Below are positions 11,831-23,761 of a stretch of DNA of 64,000 nucleotides, one piece after another (positions within the stretch are counted from its first letter, which is position 1; every line of letters starts with the position of its first letter). The notes beneath the pieces were generated by a model. That model saw only the letters and a list, made by a program, of their open reading frames with translations. It made no database searches and was not told the DNA's origin. Made by a program: the position numbers and the translations under genes. The DNA is from Pardosa pseudoannulata. Its lineage: Eukaryota; Arthropoda; Arachnida; Araneae; Lycosidae. Location of the stretch: assembly GCA_032207245.1 (NCBI GenBank), contig CM063499.1:80648845-80712844 (forward strand). Reading direction: 5' to 3'.

Positions 11831-12195
11831 TCGAACGTTCATTGTGACGTCAGCTAGATCGTTTGCAAGCAAAATGTCCTCAAATTGACGTCAAAGGGAC
11901 GTCAGAACGAAGGTTCGAACCGAACCGATATTTCCAGAGTAAGGACCCAAAGGTAATCATTTTTCAACCGTTAATGCCACCAAATTTATAATTTTCTATA
12001 CCATTTTCAGTTCACTCCTAAATCAAGAACAAGTGGAGAGGTGTGGAAACAAATGAGTTGTTTACAGTTTGCAGACAAGTTTACTCTCCGGGGATAGCAA
12101 GCAATTTGTAAAAATCATTTTCACCATATTAAAAATAGAACTAAATCTTGATCTCACCGAGGTTAACCACTCATTCAATTATAGCGAATTAGGAC

Positions 12196-13280
12196 TGGTC
12201 TCACCAAAGTCGTTTAATGGCTAACCGAGATTAATCTCTGTTTAAACGAAAAATTGATTTCCACCATTGGTTGGAACCATGGGTTAATAGCGGTTAACCG
12301 TTAAACGACTTTGGTGAGATCGGCCTTTAATAATTTGCAAAAAGCATTTAATCTACGATTAGTACCACTCGGCAATGGTGATACAAGTGGGATAAATTTT
12401 AAAATTAAGGCCAGATTTAAATGTCAATCAGTGATTTTTTTCTCATTTAAAAATAAAGTGACTATGAAACCACAATACTCTAAAGTCAGTTAAAGAAACA
12501 TACATTAAGTATCGGTCCCACCAAAGTCGTTTAACGGCTAACCACGATTAACCCATTGAGCTAACCAATGGTAGGAAGCAATTCTCCGTTTAAACAGAGA
12601 TTAATCGCGGTTAGCCGTTAAACGACTTTGGTGAGATCGGCCTTTAATAATTTGCAAAAAGCATTTAATCTACGATTAGTACCACTCGGCAATGGTGATA
12701 CAAGTGGGATAAATTTTAAAATTAAGGCCAGATTTAAATGTCAATCAGTGATTTTTTTCTCATTTAAAAATAAAGTGACTATGAAACCACAATACTCTAA
12801 AGTCAGTTAAAGAAACATACATTAAGTATCGGTCCCACCAAAGTCGTTTAACGGCTAACCACGATTAACCCATTGAGCTAACCAATGGTAGGAAGCAATT
12901 CTCCGTTTAAACAGAGATTAATCGCGGTTAGTCGTTAAACGACTTTGGTGAGACGACTTTGGTCCTTAATAATTTGCAAAAAGCATTTAATCTACGATTA
13001 GTACCACTCGGCAATGGTGATACAAGTGTGATAAAATTTAAAATTAAGGCCAGATTTAAATGTCAATCAGCGATTTTTTTTCTCATTTAAAAATAAATTG
13101 ACTTTGAAACCACAATAATCTAGTCAGTTAAAGAAACATAAATTAAGGATCGGTTCCACCAAAGTCGTTTAACGGCTAACCGCGATTAACCCATTGAGCT
13201 AACCAATGGTAGGAAGCAATTCTCCGTTTAAACAGAGATTAATCGCGGTCAGTCGTTAAACGACTTTGGTGACACTGTCC
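12196..13280. repeat. tandem array of hairpin MITEs (H) and 190-bp spacers (S): H-S-H-S-H-S-H
   Basis: Four imperfect palindromes of about 125 bp lie at 12196-12323, 12513-12640, 12830-12954 and 13150-13280. Each has arms CACCAAAGTCGTTTAA...GGTTAACC and the inverse. They are separated by three copies of the same 185-190-bp spacer (12324-12512, 12641-12829, 12965-13149). The first two H-S periods are exactly 317 bp and appear identical (the same 60-codon ORF recurs at 12311 and 12628). The third is diverged. Hairpin ends read TTAAGTATCGGTC / TTAAAGGCCGATC, suggesting a TTAA-target foldback MITE that was later amplified with its neighbour. Confidence 0.88.
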
Positions 13281-13734
13281 CTTAATCGAGGTGTATATAA
13301 AGATGAACATTCAAGACAGAACAATAATAAAATGGTTTATTATATAAACTGAAATCAAATGTTTTGTAAAAAAAGCACAAAGAGATCTAGGATGTCTTTT
13401 CAAGAAAATGATTTCTGCATGTGCGAAGATGAACATTTAATCTGGATTTGCGAGGAAATGCCTTCAATAGAGTTGTGAGCAGTGGAAAAACCCGGGTTTT
13501 TTGGAAAGGGAATTTTAAAATTTCCAAAACATGGGAATTTTTAAGTATTTTGTTTACTTTTATCCTAATAGCACAAGACAATTTTTACATGTTTAGCATG
13601 AAAGTATGAGTATATTTTTCTTTTGAGAAATATCCAATATTTTTATTATTACATAAATATTAGGCAATAATCTGTAGTGTCACAAAACCCATAAATCATT
13701 ATTTTTCTCGGACAACATCGCTCTCCCCTCCCTC

Positions 13735-13737
<3 letters not shown>

Positions 13738-13800
<63 letters not shown>
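13738..13800. repeat. (TA)n microsatellite
   Basis: An uninterrupted TA run in copy B, the equivalent of the mariner insertion site in copy A. Confidence 0.95.
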
Positions 13801-13802
<2 letters not shown>

Positions 13803-14116
13803 GTGTTTGTGTGTAGGAATTAAACGCAAAATGCAACAGTGTCATTTGATCACACCTTTAAATGATATAAGCATTACAAAAAATAATAAACTGTTATTTT
13901 AAATTTAAAGATATTTATTTTCATATTATAAAAGAAGACCAAAAAGTTTAACATAAAGTAATTTATATAATAAATAATTATAAAAAATAATGTATATAAT
14001 TATTATATTAGCCATTAAAATTGAAGCAACCAGTTATGCGTTTGATAAGACTAACAGGGTAATTAATGACATAAGTACTACTATAAAATCATTGAAATGC
14101 TCATTGCTATTATTTT

Positions 14117-14119
<3 letters not shown>

Positions 14120-14179
<60 letters not shown>
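14120..14179. repeat. (TA)n microsatellite
   Basis: A TA run of about 29 units near the right end of copy B. Confidence 0.95.
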
Positions 14180-14180
<1 letters not shown>

Positions 14181-14359
14181 CCAACAGTTAAAAAAAATCT
14201 CTTAGAAATAATATGCTAATTCTTAAATAGCCACTGTTGAAAAAATAAATGTAAACAATGTTAAAACGATTTCTTCCCAAAGTTCCCAAAATTCCGGGTT
14301 TATTCCCCAAAATTCCCGGGTTTATTCCCACCTCTTCAAAATTCCGGGTTTAAAGATGA

Positions 14360-17300
14360 CTTTTGCATAAATTTAAGCATATAAGCCTTTTTTTTTAAAA
14401 AAAAAGAGAGAAAAAAGTACTATGCTTGGCAATTTTTGAACTACTTCCGGTTGACGTAGAATTGTGTTTTTTAGAAGATTATCCGATCCGCCACCATTAG
14501 AGTATTGTTGTTTTGGACAGATTATATAGAACAAAGAACAATAATTTTATATTCATTTTTCAATTTTTGTGTTTTTCTCATTTCAAAATTTTTTCAAACT
14601 TCATTTTTTCCCCTCTGCAATACATTTTCGTTCTCTTTTTACACTTCCTGTTTTTTTTAACCGTTTCGCTATTTTTTTTTCCGATTTGGCGACATTTTTG
14701 CTGCCAATGGCAAAAAAAAACATCGCCAAAAAACATGTATTTCATCTGTTCTATGGATCCGTATATAAGCCTCCCCCCATTTAAGTCATAAAAAGCCCTC
14801 AAAATTTTTGGCTTGTACAGAGAAATATACGGCAATTAAAATTATTTCATTTTTTAACAGGACTTTCTAATTATAACAAGAATAATTAAACAATTTTATT
14901 TGTATGTAATACCATAATCAGTTTGGAGAAATAACTGTTTAGTACTAAATTAAATCTTTGGATTTAACTTTAAAAATCCAGGCAAAATTTGATATTTTTT
15001 AATAGAGATTATTTATTAAAAATAAATTGTCATTGATCTACATAAAGTTAAACTGCTTAGCTAAATGTATAATCTTTTTGTAATCAGGATATATATTAAT
15101 AAGTATCATTCAATAATAGATTAATAAGAGATAGATTCAATAATAGGTTCTAATTCTTTTTAACTTAACACACTTTTTCTATGTTTAGAATTATTATTCA
15201 GAAATTGTTGACTTATTGTAATAAAACGGATTGAAGAACAAACCATAAATACCTTTATTCGGCTTAAATCAGTTGGAATTGCACATCTCGGTCGTGAATA
15301 GCCATACACAAAGTAAACAGCAGAATAATGCTGTGATGAAGCACACAGTTTGTTTACAAATTCGTGTGTTGTGCGTAGATTTTAATCCTCTACCATAGAT
15401 TCAACATTCTGCCAGTTTAGTTATAATTAATACCGTTAGGGCCAAATTTAAGTATTCTTCAAAATATTATGAAAAACACTTTGACAAAGAGTTCGCAGCA
15501 TATACAAATATGAAATTCAGTATTATTTTGCTATTTTACAAATTAGTTTTAGAAGTCATTTTATCAAAGAGAAGTATGAATAACTAACATGTATGGCAAC
15601 AAAACTACTGCTTAGTCTCAACTCGATACCGTTTCATTTATTTCATCAATGTTGTGATTGGTGTGGTGTCTCTTTACTTCGTGTAGCAGCTGAGCAAATT
15701 TAAAGTGCTAACTTTACATATAATGTATCCATTTAATCGTAAATAGCTCGTTTTATGGCATTTTAATAATAAATCTTTAAACTGAAGACTTTTACAGATA
15801 GAATTACGATGAAAAACTTTAAAATTTGAATATAAATCTCTGTGGTATGTGCTGAAAATGATTTCCTTAAAGGAAAATTGTCAGATTTTTGTAATTATAT
15901 ACGCTAATATACGTGTAATGAGATGGTTTTGGGATTCTGTTTTTGAAGGTTTTTGTTGTAAAAATAAGTATATTTCTAGCATATAGTACAAATAGAAATT
16001 AATTCGTATTTTATCTGCACCCAGCAATACTCCCCGCGCGAAAATGTTTTGCTGTTGTTTGAAGTTTTGCTCTTTTGGGCATTTTCCATATCTATTTTTA
16101 TTTAGAATTGGAATTAATTTATGTTTTACACGAAATGACCGTGTTAATTTGTTGTAGTCTTAAGTCAACAGAAGTAAGACAAAAGTATAAAATATATTGT
16201 TTACAACTGACTTAAAACATTATTAGCAATTTAATTTTGATCTAGATTATGTTATCTAAGCTGTGTTATATATTTTCGAAGAATTTTGAGATATATAACA
16301 TTTCGACATATCATGTATGTAGTTATAATAAATCAGTAATGTTACAACATTTATGAAATTATTTTTACATACTTATTTATGTATGTACAAATTTTATTAA
16401 TAAAGCTATTATGCCCCTACATCATTTATTTTTCCTTTAATTTTGCTATAGATGGTTGCCTTGATTTTTGTTTTTTTATCAAACTATTACCCCAAAAGTA
16501 AAGTTAGATTTATTTTAGACAATTTTTTACTTTTATGGCATATATACCTTTTAAAGTTTATATTTTAATTATTTTGTGCTGTATTTTATATTTAAAGGAA
16601 ACAGCAAAATTTGGCATTTTTACAAAAAAAAAAGAAGCTAAAAGTTCCATTAAGATTAATTTTGTAGAATAGGCCACCATTCTATATAATTAAGTGTACA
16701 TTAAATGTTCCTTAAAATTATGTTCCTTGAAATTATGTTCAAAATGAAATTATGTGTGTGAATTTGCACTATTGGAAATTTCTTTGAAAATAGTAAATAA
16801 ATATTTGTTAAAGTTAATAACATTCTTTTACATTCTCTAGCCAAAAGTGCAGTATTAATAGCAAAGAAAATCCTCAAATACACATATGTTGTCAGTATAT
16901 TACTGTAGTAATTCAAAATTTCTTTCCTTGATATCCTTAAAAAAATTATGAAAATACTTTTAGCTTATTAGTATTTTTTATGGTCTCAGGCTAGAAAACT
17001 TATTTGACAAATAAGTAATCTTCCGCATATTGAAAAGTTTTAAAGTGTAAAGTCAGCTGCCCTTTTCTAACGCTAACAGTCAAGCAGATTGTAATTAAAC
17101 GAAGCAGGGAGGGTTGGGGGTTTTGTAGATATTTCAGTTACTTATGGAAGTTTAATTTTCTTTGGATTGAATATAATAGAAAAGTGTAAAACTTACTTCT
17201 TTCCCAGGCAATGTTGATATAACCAGCTAGTATATACAAACATATATATATATATATATATATATGAGTCATTTTTAAACCCTCTGAAAGTATTGTTTAT

Positions 17301-18651
17301 AATATTGTATTTTATTCACAATTTATTTTTAGTTTAATCACTCAAAAAACTTTAGATGTACATTTTAGTTTTTGTCAAATAGTTTTATTTTATATTAATT
17401 TTTATACATTTTTAAAAACTTAATTCTGAAGTAGTGTAGGGCATTTATTGAACATGCCTTGTCTGGTTCATAATCATTAAAATATGGTCCTCAGAAAATA
17501 GGGTTTATGTCGTTATGCCATGTATTTCAAGTAGTTCCGTATAAAAAGTTACTTTGGTCCTTAGAAAGTCCTTAAAAAGTCCTTAGTTTTTCTTCTGCTA
17601 AAAGAGTGGGAACCCTGAATAGGTCTCCATTCTACATAATTAAGTGTACATTAAATTTTCCTTTTTTATAATCATTGATTAGCTATGTATCATAGGTAAT
17701 TTGATAATTCAAATTAATAGCTTATATTTGAAGATAAATGTAGCTAATATTTATATGCTGAAAAGAAAAATGCAATTGATTAATGTCTTTAAGTTAGATC
17801 TATAAATTATTAAACATCTTTATTGTTGTATTCATTATACTTTCAAGCATCCTTTACAGATTCTTTGATTTACTTAATTTTTATTCTTTAAAATTATTCC
17901 ATAAGTGCTTAAAATCATATTTAGAAAATAGTTAATGAGCTAAAGATATGTCATGAGATAGTGTTAAATATATCAATCAGAAGTGTATTTTGATGGATTA
18001 ATTATACTTAATATTATACACATATAATTTTCATTGAAAACATGTAAGCCATATTTAAAAAATGATTTAGAATGTTAACAGACTGCAGATGTATTTGGGT
18101 TATTTGACCAATGCTCCAATACAAAATTTTATATGATGCATCTTAACGTGGGAGACAATGGACAAATCATCTGTTTTTTCTTTTGTTGTATTTTATAGAA
18201 CATCTCATGAATTCTTCAAGATGGACTCTTTTAAGATTAAGAGTTAATATTTATAAATTTATACAGTATGTGCGAGGATTTCTTATACCTTTTCAGTCAA
18301 ACATTTACATCCAAAATAATGATCAATTGATTTGAAGAAATTTCGAATATCAACTATTTTTTAATACCTAATTTATGACTGTATATTGGTATTTATTTAA
18401 AGTTGTACTTCATATTGGTTTTATCTGTGGTATACTACTTGAAAACTAAGGTAAATTATAAAATACCTTCTGTAAATCTGTATCTTTAGACAGTTATCAT
18501 ATCGAGGTTTATCGCTTATTAATAATGTTGATAAATCTCAAGTTTGTTGCCAAACAATGGAAACGTCAGCATTATTCATAATCATTCTCTGTTACAAATT
18601 TTCATTATTTTTCTGATAAGCTTATATTAGTAATATATTTGGTAAATTCTA
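14360..18651. other. AT-rich intergenic stretch upstream of the carrier gene
   Basis: No exon with splice support, no transposon ends and no RNA gene were recognised. It has a short TA run at 17240-17267 and homopolymer-rich patches near 14390-14720. A promoter and a non-coding first exon of the carrier gene must lie somewhere upstream of 22822, possibly here, but I could not place them. Confidence 0.4.
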
Positions 18652-19593
18652 TTAAGGTATCTGTCTTAAAAACGTCATTTTTTGCCAAAAATCATAATTT
18701 TTTTTATTTCTCTATTGTAAAATTTCAACTTTTAGGCTTCTAAATATGTTTTTGTTTTGTCCCTGTGACATTTTAAAGAAAAGTTACAGCTGTTTAAACA
18801 TCAGTGACAGCTGTCAAAACAAAACAGAAGTAACGACTTCATAACCGGAAGTTGTGAATTTAAAGCCTTTTAAAGAGCATTTTTTGGACAAAACTTTTTA
18901 AATTTTCATGAAGATTAGTTTAAATATTTTTCTAGTATTTTTAATAATTAGCACCTTGGCAATTAGAAAGTTTTGAAGCAAGAAAGTGTGGGGAATTTTA
19001 AACATGTATTTTAATTTTTTAATAGTTAAAGTTGCTTTCATAAACTTCAAATGTGTTTTTCTCAGAACTTATTTTTAATAAAATGTTGAAACTTGAAACG
19101 TGATTTCTCAAGAAGTTCTTAAAATATATTGTTGAAAATTATTATGAATACTTTTGATAGTATTTGCTAGTGAATGACCTAAAATCTTTAAATTTGGATA
19201 ATTTTTAATGTTACACTCATAGTTAGATACAAAGGTTATTAAAATTCATTAAAAATTCAAGTATGATTTCGAAGGACCAAAAGCTTTTACCAAATGTAAA
19301 TTGAGCAAAGATTTTAGGTGATTCACTAGTCCAGTGTATAAGAAATCTGTAAAAATATTGAAATAATTTAATTTATTAAAAAATTAGACCTTTTGAAAAA
19401 AAAAAAATTTATTTATTTTTTTTTAACTAAATTTTTTTTCTTTATTAGAAATTTTGTAAAAACTTCTCCAGGAATAAATTTTTTAAGTGCAGTTCTCTAT
19501 GATAATATAAAAAATAGATCTAAAAATGTAAAATCATGAACTACTTTCTACGTTTAAAGAAAAAAGTTCTCTGAACATAGACGGATACCTTAA
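18652..19593. mobile_element. TTAA-flanked MITE with 15-bp TIR
   Basis: The left end is TTAAGGTATCTGTCT. The right end, read inward, is TTAAGGTATCCGTCT. TTAA is present at both borders (18652-18655, 19590-19593). No coding capacity is seen in the 0.94 kb. TTAA duplication fits piggyBac or Kolobok superfamilies; TIRs alone do not separate them. Confidence 0.6.
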
Positions 19594-19766
19594 ATTAAAT
19601 AAATAAAACTGAAGTTGTATAGATGTAAAAGTAAGACAACAAATAATTCTAAGATTTCTAGTGGTTTTTTATTTGATGCTTTACCTATATAAAACTACTA
19701 ATCAGAGGAAGTAATTGTTTAAGCAGTATGACATGTCATTTCTAGCTTTATAAATTTCTGTGATTA

Positions 19767-20457
19767 GTAACCCTCTGACTGCTCATCTCGCAATTTCTAC
19801 GGGCATTTCACTGAACGATGGCCAAATGGTTAGGGTGCTGGCCTTCAAAACTGGAGTTCATGGGTTTGAATCCCACTATGGCATGGATGTTTGTAGTCAT
19901 TTGGAATCGGCTTCAATCAGTAGGTCCCAGTCTCATTAGCCCTTCTGTTACAAAAAGTAGACCGTAGCACTCCAAAACAAAACAAAAAAAAAAAAATATG
20001 GGCATTTCAAATGTAGCAAAATTTGCTCATCCCACAATTTCTGTGCATGTGTTTTTCTTCCTTTATAAGAAGCACATTCTGCCTTTTCACCGTTTAACCA
20101 ATGGAATAAATTATATACAGTATTAGACATTTAATTAGGTAATAAATAGAATTATATGATTAGAACTATAGTAGTATTAGATAATAGAATTATAGATAGT
20201 ATGTTATAAATAGTAATTAACTGTATTTCAATTGAAATTATTAAATAAATTTTTTATGCAATAACATCTAAAATTAGTTTTTCTGAAAGCTTAGTTTCTC
20301 ATGATAAAAGTCAATATAAAAAATCTTTTCTAGGAAAAAAAATTAGTATTTCAATTCTCCAATTTATATGTATACTTAAACTATGCAAAAAAAAAAAAAT
20401 AATAATGCAATTTTTAAAGAGATCTTGGTTTACAAATTTGAGCAGTCAGAGGGTTAA
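19767..20457. mobile_element. TTAA-type MITE (copy C1) carrying a SINE insertion
   Basis: The left end is GTAACCCTCTGACTGCTCA (TTAA decayed to GTAA). The right end, read inward, is TTAACCCTCTGACTGCTCAA. The body matches copy C2 at 36911-37376, including GGGCATTTCAAATGTAGC and AATTTGCTCAT. The SINE at 19811-19996 splits the left part. Confidence 0.8.
19811..19996 (+). repeat. full-length tRNA-derived SINE with target duplication
   Basis: The tRNA-like head has an A box TGGCCAAATGGTTAGGGTGC and a B box GGGTTTGAATCCC. The body runs GGCATGGATGTTTGTAG, AATCGGCTTCAATCAGTAGG, CTCATTAGCC, AGTAGACCGTAGCACTCC, with a CAAAACAAAAC(A)n tail. Flanking 13-bp direct repeats TACGGGCATTTCA (19798-19810) and TATGGGCATTTCA (19997-20009) differ by one base. 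It is about 186 bp and transcribed by Pol III when active. This is the best reference copy of the family in the window. Confidence 0.9.
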
Positions 20458-21149
20458 TATATGCTATCTACTTATATTCTGGTAAAAGAATTGTAATGTT
20501 TCTTATAGAACCTTACAAGTGTAAAGTAGAGGATAAGAGTTGATGTATCAATCATCAGTATTTATTTTGTTTTAGAGGAATTTAAAAAAATCTATAATAT
20601 AAAGGTTATTTTATTTTTTTACAAATTCATTCCAAAAAAAGTTGTTTTTGTTTAATTCCTGAATACATTTATTTTCAAAATCTTAATGAAATCTGATCAC
20701 TGATTTAGGGAAATCATATTTTTGTCAGAGAAATATTTTGTTTTAAAGGTAAAGTAACTCTTGTTGTGAAAAGATAGGCTAAACCATTAGCTAAAGGTAC
20801 AAAAGTAAATTGCTTCTTTTATATCTGTAATACTAATGTATTTCATAAGGCAAATTATATGTTAAGTCATTGTTTTTGTTATATTGTATAGAATTTAATA
20901 AGCATTGATAACAAATCACAACCCTATGTAAAAAATAAGATATAAGACTTCTATTAATTTATATAAAATAAAAGTTTTATCACTGTGCTAGGCAAATGTA
21001 ACCATGTAATAAAAATATATAAATATGAAAAGTTATACTATAATTTTAGGTAAACTGCCCAGTGTACATACAACATAGGGGCTAAACCAAACTCGGCCTA
21101 TGGTGCTAAGCGTATGTTCTTGTTAGGTAGTCAACCTTATGCAGAACCC

Positions 21150-21821
21150 CATGGCCTGACTAAGATACTTTTGTGCCCAGGGCATAGTCCAATTTTTGTA
21201 CCCTCCACCCCCATGCAAATTTATAACAGCAAGTTATTATCATTATTACAGTCATATAAAAATTATAACATTGAATTAGTAAACATATTTAAGAAATTAG
21301 CATTAAAGTAATATTCAAAATCAAAAACACCAAATTTTCATTTTACGTAATCATTATCTCTGTTTAGTCATGCTAAAAATGAAGGACTTTTAAAGACCTA
21401 GAGTTACCCACTTTTTAATATTTACCGTGTCACACTCACAAGCTCTGTGGTGCAGAACATAAATAATATAATTAAAAATAATTTAAATGGATGAGATGAT
21501 TTAATGGTTTATAGTGGTACGTTGCTAATAATCTGTCTTATAAATATGCAATAACCCATATGATAAAACAGCACCAGGTTTGTTGAGGGAATTAATTTTC
21601 AGGTAAATAAAAGTAAAATTAAAGTAAATAGAAAACAATAAGTTCATGACAAACACAATTACCTTGTACAATAATTTATTAAAGCTTAACAAGGGTAGCA
21701 TAAGTTTGCAATTTTTCTCCACTTAATATGTGTTTCAAGCACTCGACTAAATTTTTGTGCCCCTTAAAATTTTCGTGTGCAGGGCATGTGCCCTAAGTGC
21801 CTGTGCAATAATCAGGCCCTG
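21150..21821. mobile_element. hAT MITE with perfect 8-bp TSD
   Basis: TIRs are CATGGCCTGACTA and CAGGGCCTGATTA. It is flanked by CAGAACCC at 21142-21149 and 21822-21829. Internal words TGTGCCC and AGGGCA recur near both ends. No transposase is seen. It sits inside another repeat-like segment that resumes at 21830. Confidence 0.8.
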
Positions 21822-21989
21822 CAGAACCCCCAGTGTTTAGTTTTGTAGCATGCCTGATCCTCAGTTTGTCTATCCACTGAAGGGATGAAAGGCTGAGTCA
21901 ACATTCGCAACCCAAGGATACCGGAGATAATTGATTTAACTGAAATGAAAGTTCATCTTATAAGCTGCTCTGGTGTCTATGGCATGCAC

Positions 21990-22055
21990 AATTGACTTAA
22001 AGCAGTAGGTCCCAATTTCATTAGCCTTTGCACTCAAATCCAAACCAAACTAATT
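21990..22055 (+). repeat. SINE 3' tail fragment
   Basis: It contains TTAAAGCAGTAGGTCCCAAT, then TTTCATTAGCC and TCCAAACCAAAC, the 3' part of the window's SINE family. The preceding 150 bp does not match the SINE head, so it may be a related longer family. Confidence 0.5.
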
Positions 22056-22336
22056 TTTCTTGTTCAGACTTCCAGTATCAGATGTATCTCTTGTCAACTT
22101 TAAGTTCTCCTTGTAAAATACAAGAATTCTAGGCCTTGAATTCTTGTGCGACTAGTTGGTTCCAGCTTATTTTCATAGTTTTAGTACTGACTCCTACTGC
22201 GAAACATGGTACATCAGATTGATACTGTAAAGTATATTATGAAAGAAATCAAATTGTGTTGTAGAAGTACGTGCAAAATTTTTAATTAAAAAAAAAGACA
22301 AAAATAAAAAAACATGATAATGGTAATAGGAAAAAT

Positions 22337-22636
22337 CAGGGCCGTAGCCAGAAATTATTTTCGGAGGGGGACCAAGAAAGACATCTTTATTTGTGAATAC
22401 TTTAATTGATAAAAAGGAAAGCACTGTATTTCCGAAATACAGTGACAGTGATGTATTTCCGACGAGCGGCCTAGAAAGACTTTTTTTTTGTACAGAATAA
22501 CTGTTTATGTCACTGGACAGCTAGGCAAATAGCACACACACACAAATGTGGGACATTGTCTAGCTACAAAATGGTCTTTCAAAATTTTGGGGGGGGGAAC
22601 CAGTCCCCCAAATCCCTCCCCCTGCCTACGGCCTTG
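22337..22636. mobile_element. hAT MITE, 300 bp, perfect TSD
   Basis: TIRs CAGGGCCGTAGCCAG and CAAGGCCGTAGGCAG are followed by G-rich tracts. The 8-bp direct repeat GGAAAAAT flanks it (22329-22336, 22637-22644). Non-coding. It lies about 200 bp upstream of the carrier coding exon, in its probable 5' intron. Confidence 0.85.
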
Positions 22637-22810
22637 GGAAAAATCCTTCAGATAAATTGCAGATGTTAAATTTTAACTTTTAAACATATATAATCAGTGA
22701 TTTACCTACCCAGAATTAAAGTAATTACATTATAATACATTTATTATTCTAGATTGTTTTTTGTTTTTATATATATTATCTTGCTTTACCATTCAAAATC
22801 CTTACATATA

Positions 22811-22822
22811 CTTTTGTTTTAG
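22811..22822 (+). promoter_or_regulatory. splice acceptor before the carrier coding exon
   Basis: The polypyrimidine/AG sequence CTTTTGTTTTAG ends 12 bp before the first ATG. It implies a 5'-UTR intron. The upstream exon was not identified. Confidence 0.6.
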
Positions 22823-22834
22823 GTTCATTTGGTA

Positions 22835-23761
22835 ATGTGTTGTGCTAATAAGATGTCTGTTGCTGTGGCAGATAGAATACAGGACAATAGACCTAAAGAA
22901 AAATCTCCTTTTTTTGAAAAGATAAAGGAATATGAAGAATTTGTTTGCGGTTGGGGTTCAGCTTTTATTAATATAATGATTACATTTCCCATCAATAAAG
23001 TCATGTTCCGTCAGATGCTACATGGAGTCGATTCCCAACATGCTATCAGGCAATTGAAAATGGAAGGAGCGCAATTTTTGTACAGAGGTTGCCTGCCACC
23101 ATTACTTCAGAAAACAGCCTCAGTGTCTTTGATGTTTGGTACATACAAAACATTTAGTGAAGCAATAAGTAATGAATTTCCAACGTTTTCACCATTACCA
23201 GTTCTTTGTATAGCTGCGACTCTGGCTGGAAGCACAGAGGCTTTGCTGACTCCTTTTGAGAGGGTTCAGACTTTATTACAAGATCGCCATTATAATACTA
23301 AATTTAAAAATACTTACCATGCATTTGTCGATATACGAAAACACGGCTTTAAAGAGTACTATAGAGGGTTCACTCCTATTCTTTTACGTAATTCTGTTGG
23401 GAATATTTTATTTTTTAGTCTTAAAGATAGGGTTAAAGATTTACTACCTTCAGCAGATTCTGTTTTAAAAAATCTAGTAAATGACTTTATTAGTGGAGCA
23501 TTTGTAGGAGCTCTGACAAGCACAATTTTTTATCCTGTGAATGTCGTCAAAACTCAGATGCAAGTTTGTTGTGGTACAAAGTTTGTGTCGCTATTTGAAG
23601 CTTTTAAGTTTACTTACATTGAGAGAGGATGTAGTATTAAAAAAATGTATTTGGGTGTGCATGTGAATTACACTAGAGCGTTTTTATCATGGGGTATAAT
23701 TAACGCTTCTCACCAGTTATTAAAAAAATGTTTTTTTAGTAAGGAACAAAGCAAATCTTGA
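22835..23761 (+). CDS. SLC25A51: mitochondrial carrier, SLC25A51/52-like NAD+ transporter
   Basis: 308 residues from the ATG at 22835; an in-frame ATG at 22853 would give 302. Family knowledge: SLC25A51/52 imports NAD+ across the inner mitochondrial membrane. The sequence shows the three-fold carrier repeat. Repeat signatures are FPINKVMFRQ (about residues 51-60), TPFERVQTLLQ (about 145) and YPVNVVKTQMQ (about 239). Repeat 1 has Asn instead of the usual acidic residue, and repeat 3 likewise, a feature shared with SLC25A51. Other family-like stretches are LYRGCLPPLLQKTASVSLMF, EYYRGFTPILLRN, LVNDFISGAFVGAL and FLSWGIINASH. Length fits the family (about 297 in human). The coding region is a single exon, as in the human gene, with a splice acceptor just upstream. 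The long AT-rich 3' flank probably holds the 3' UTR. Assignment to the SLC25A51/52 branch is confident by motif resemblance; transport specificity is inferred. Confidence 0.93.
   Translation: MCCANKMSVAVADRIQDNRPKEKSPFFEKIKEYEEFVCGWGSAFINIMITFPINKVMFRQMLHGVDSQHAIRQLKMEGAQFLYRGCLPPLLQKTASVSLMFGTYKTFSEAISNEFPTFSPLPVLCIAATLAGSTEALLTPFERVQTLLQDRHYNTKFKNTYHAFVDIRKHGFKEYYRGFTPILLRNSVGNILFFSLKDRVKDLLPSADSVLKNLVNDFISGAFVGALTSTIFYPVNVVKTQMQVCCGTKFVSLFEAFKFTYIERGCSIKKMYLGVHVNYTRAFLSWGIINASHQLLKKCFFSKEQSKS

Larger units (their letters stand above)
13468..14355. mobile_element. hAT-type non-autonomous element (copy B, no mariner)
   Basis: It starts TAGAGTTGTGAGCAGTGG and follows copy A through both flanks of the mariner: GTTTTTTGG...GGGAATTTT, TTTAGCATGAAAGTATGAGT, the TA tract, GTGTCATTTGAT, and the CCGGGTTTATTCCC blocks. 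The right tip is eroded (GGGTTTAAAGATG), so the target duplication cannot be read. Confidence 0.7.

Noticed and set aside
12311..12810. Two identical 60-codon ORFs
   Set aside because: They are part of the 317-bp tandem repeat, reading through hairpin ends.
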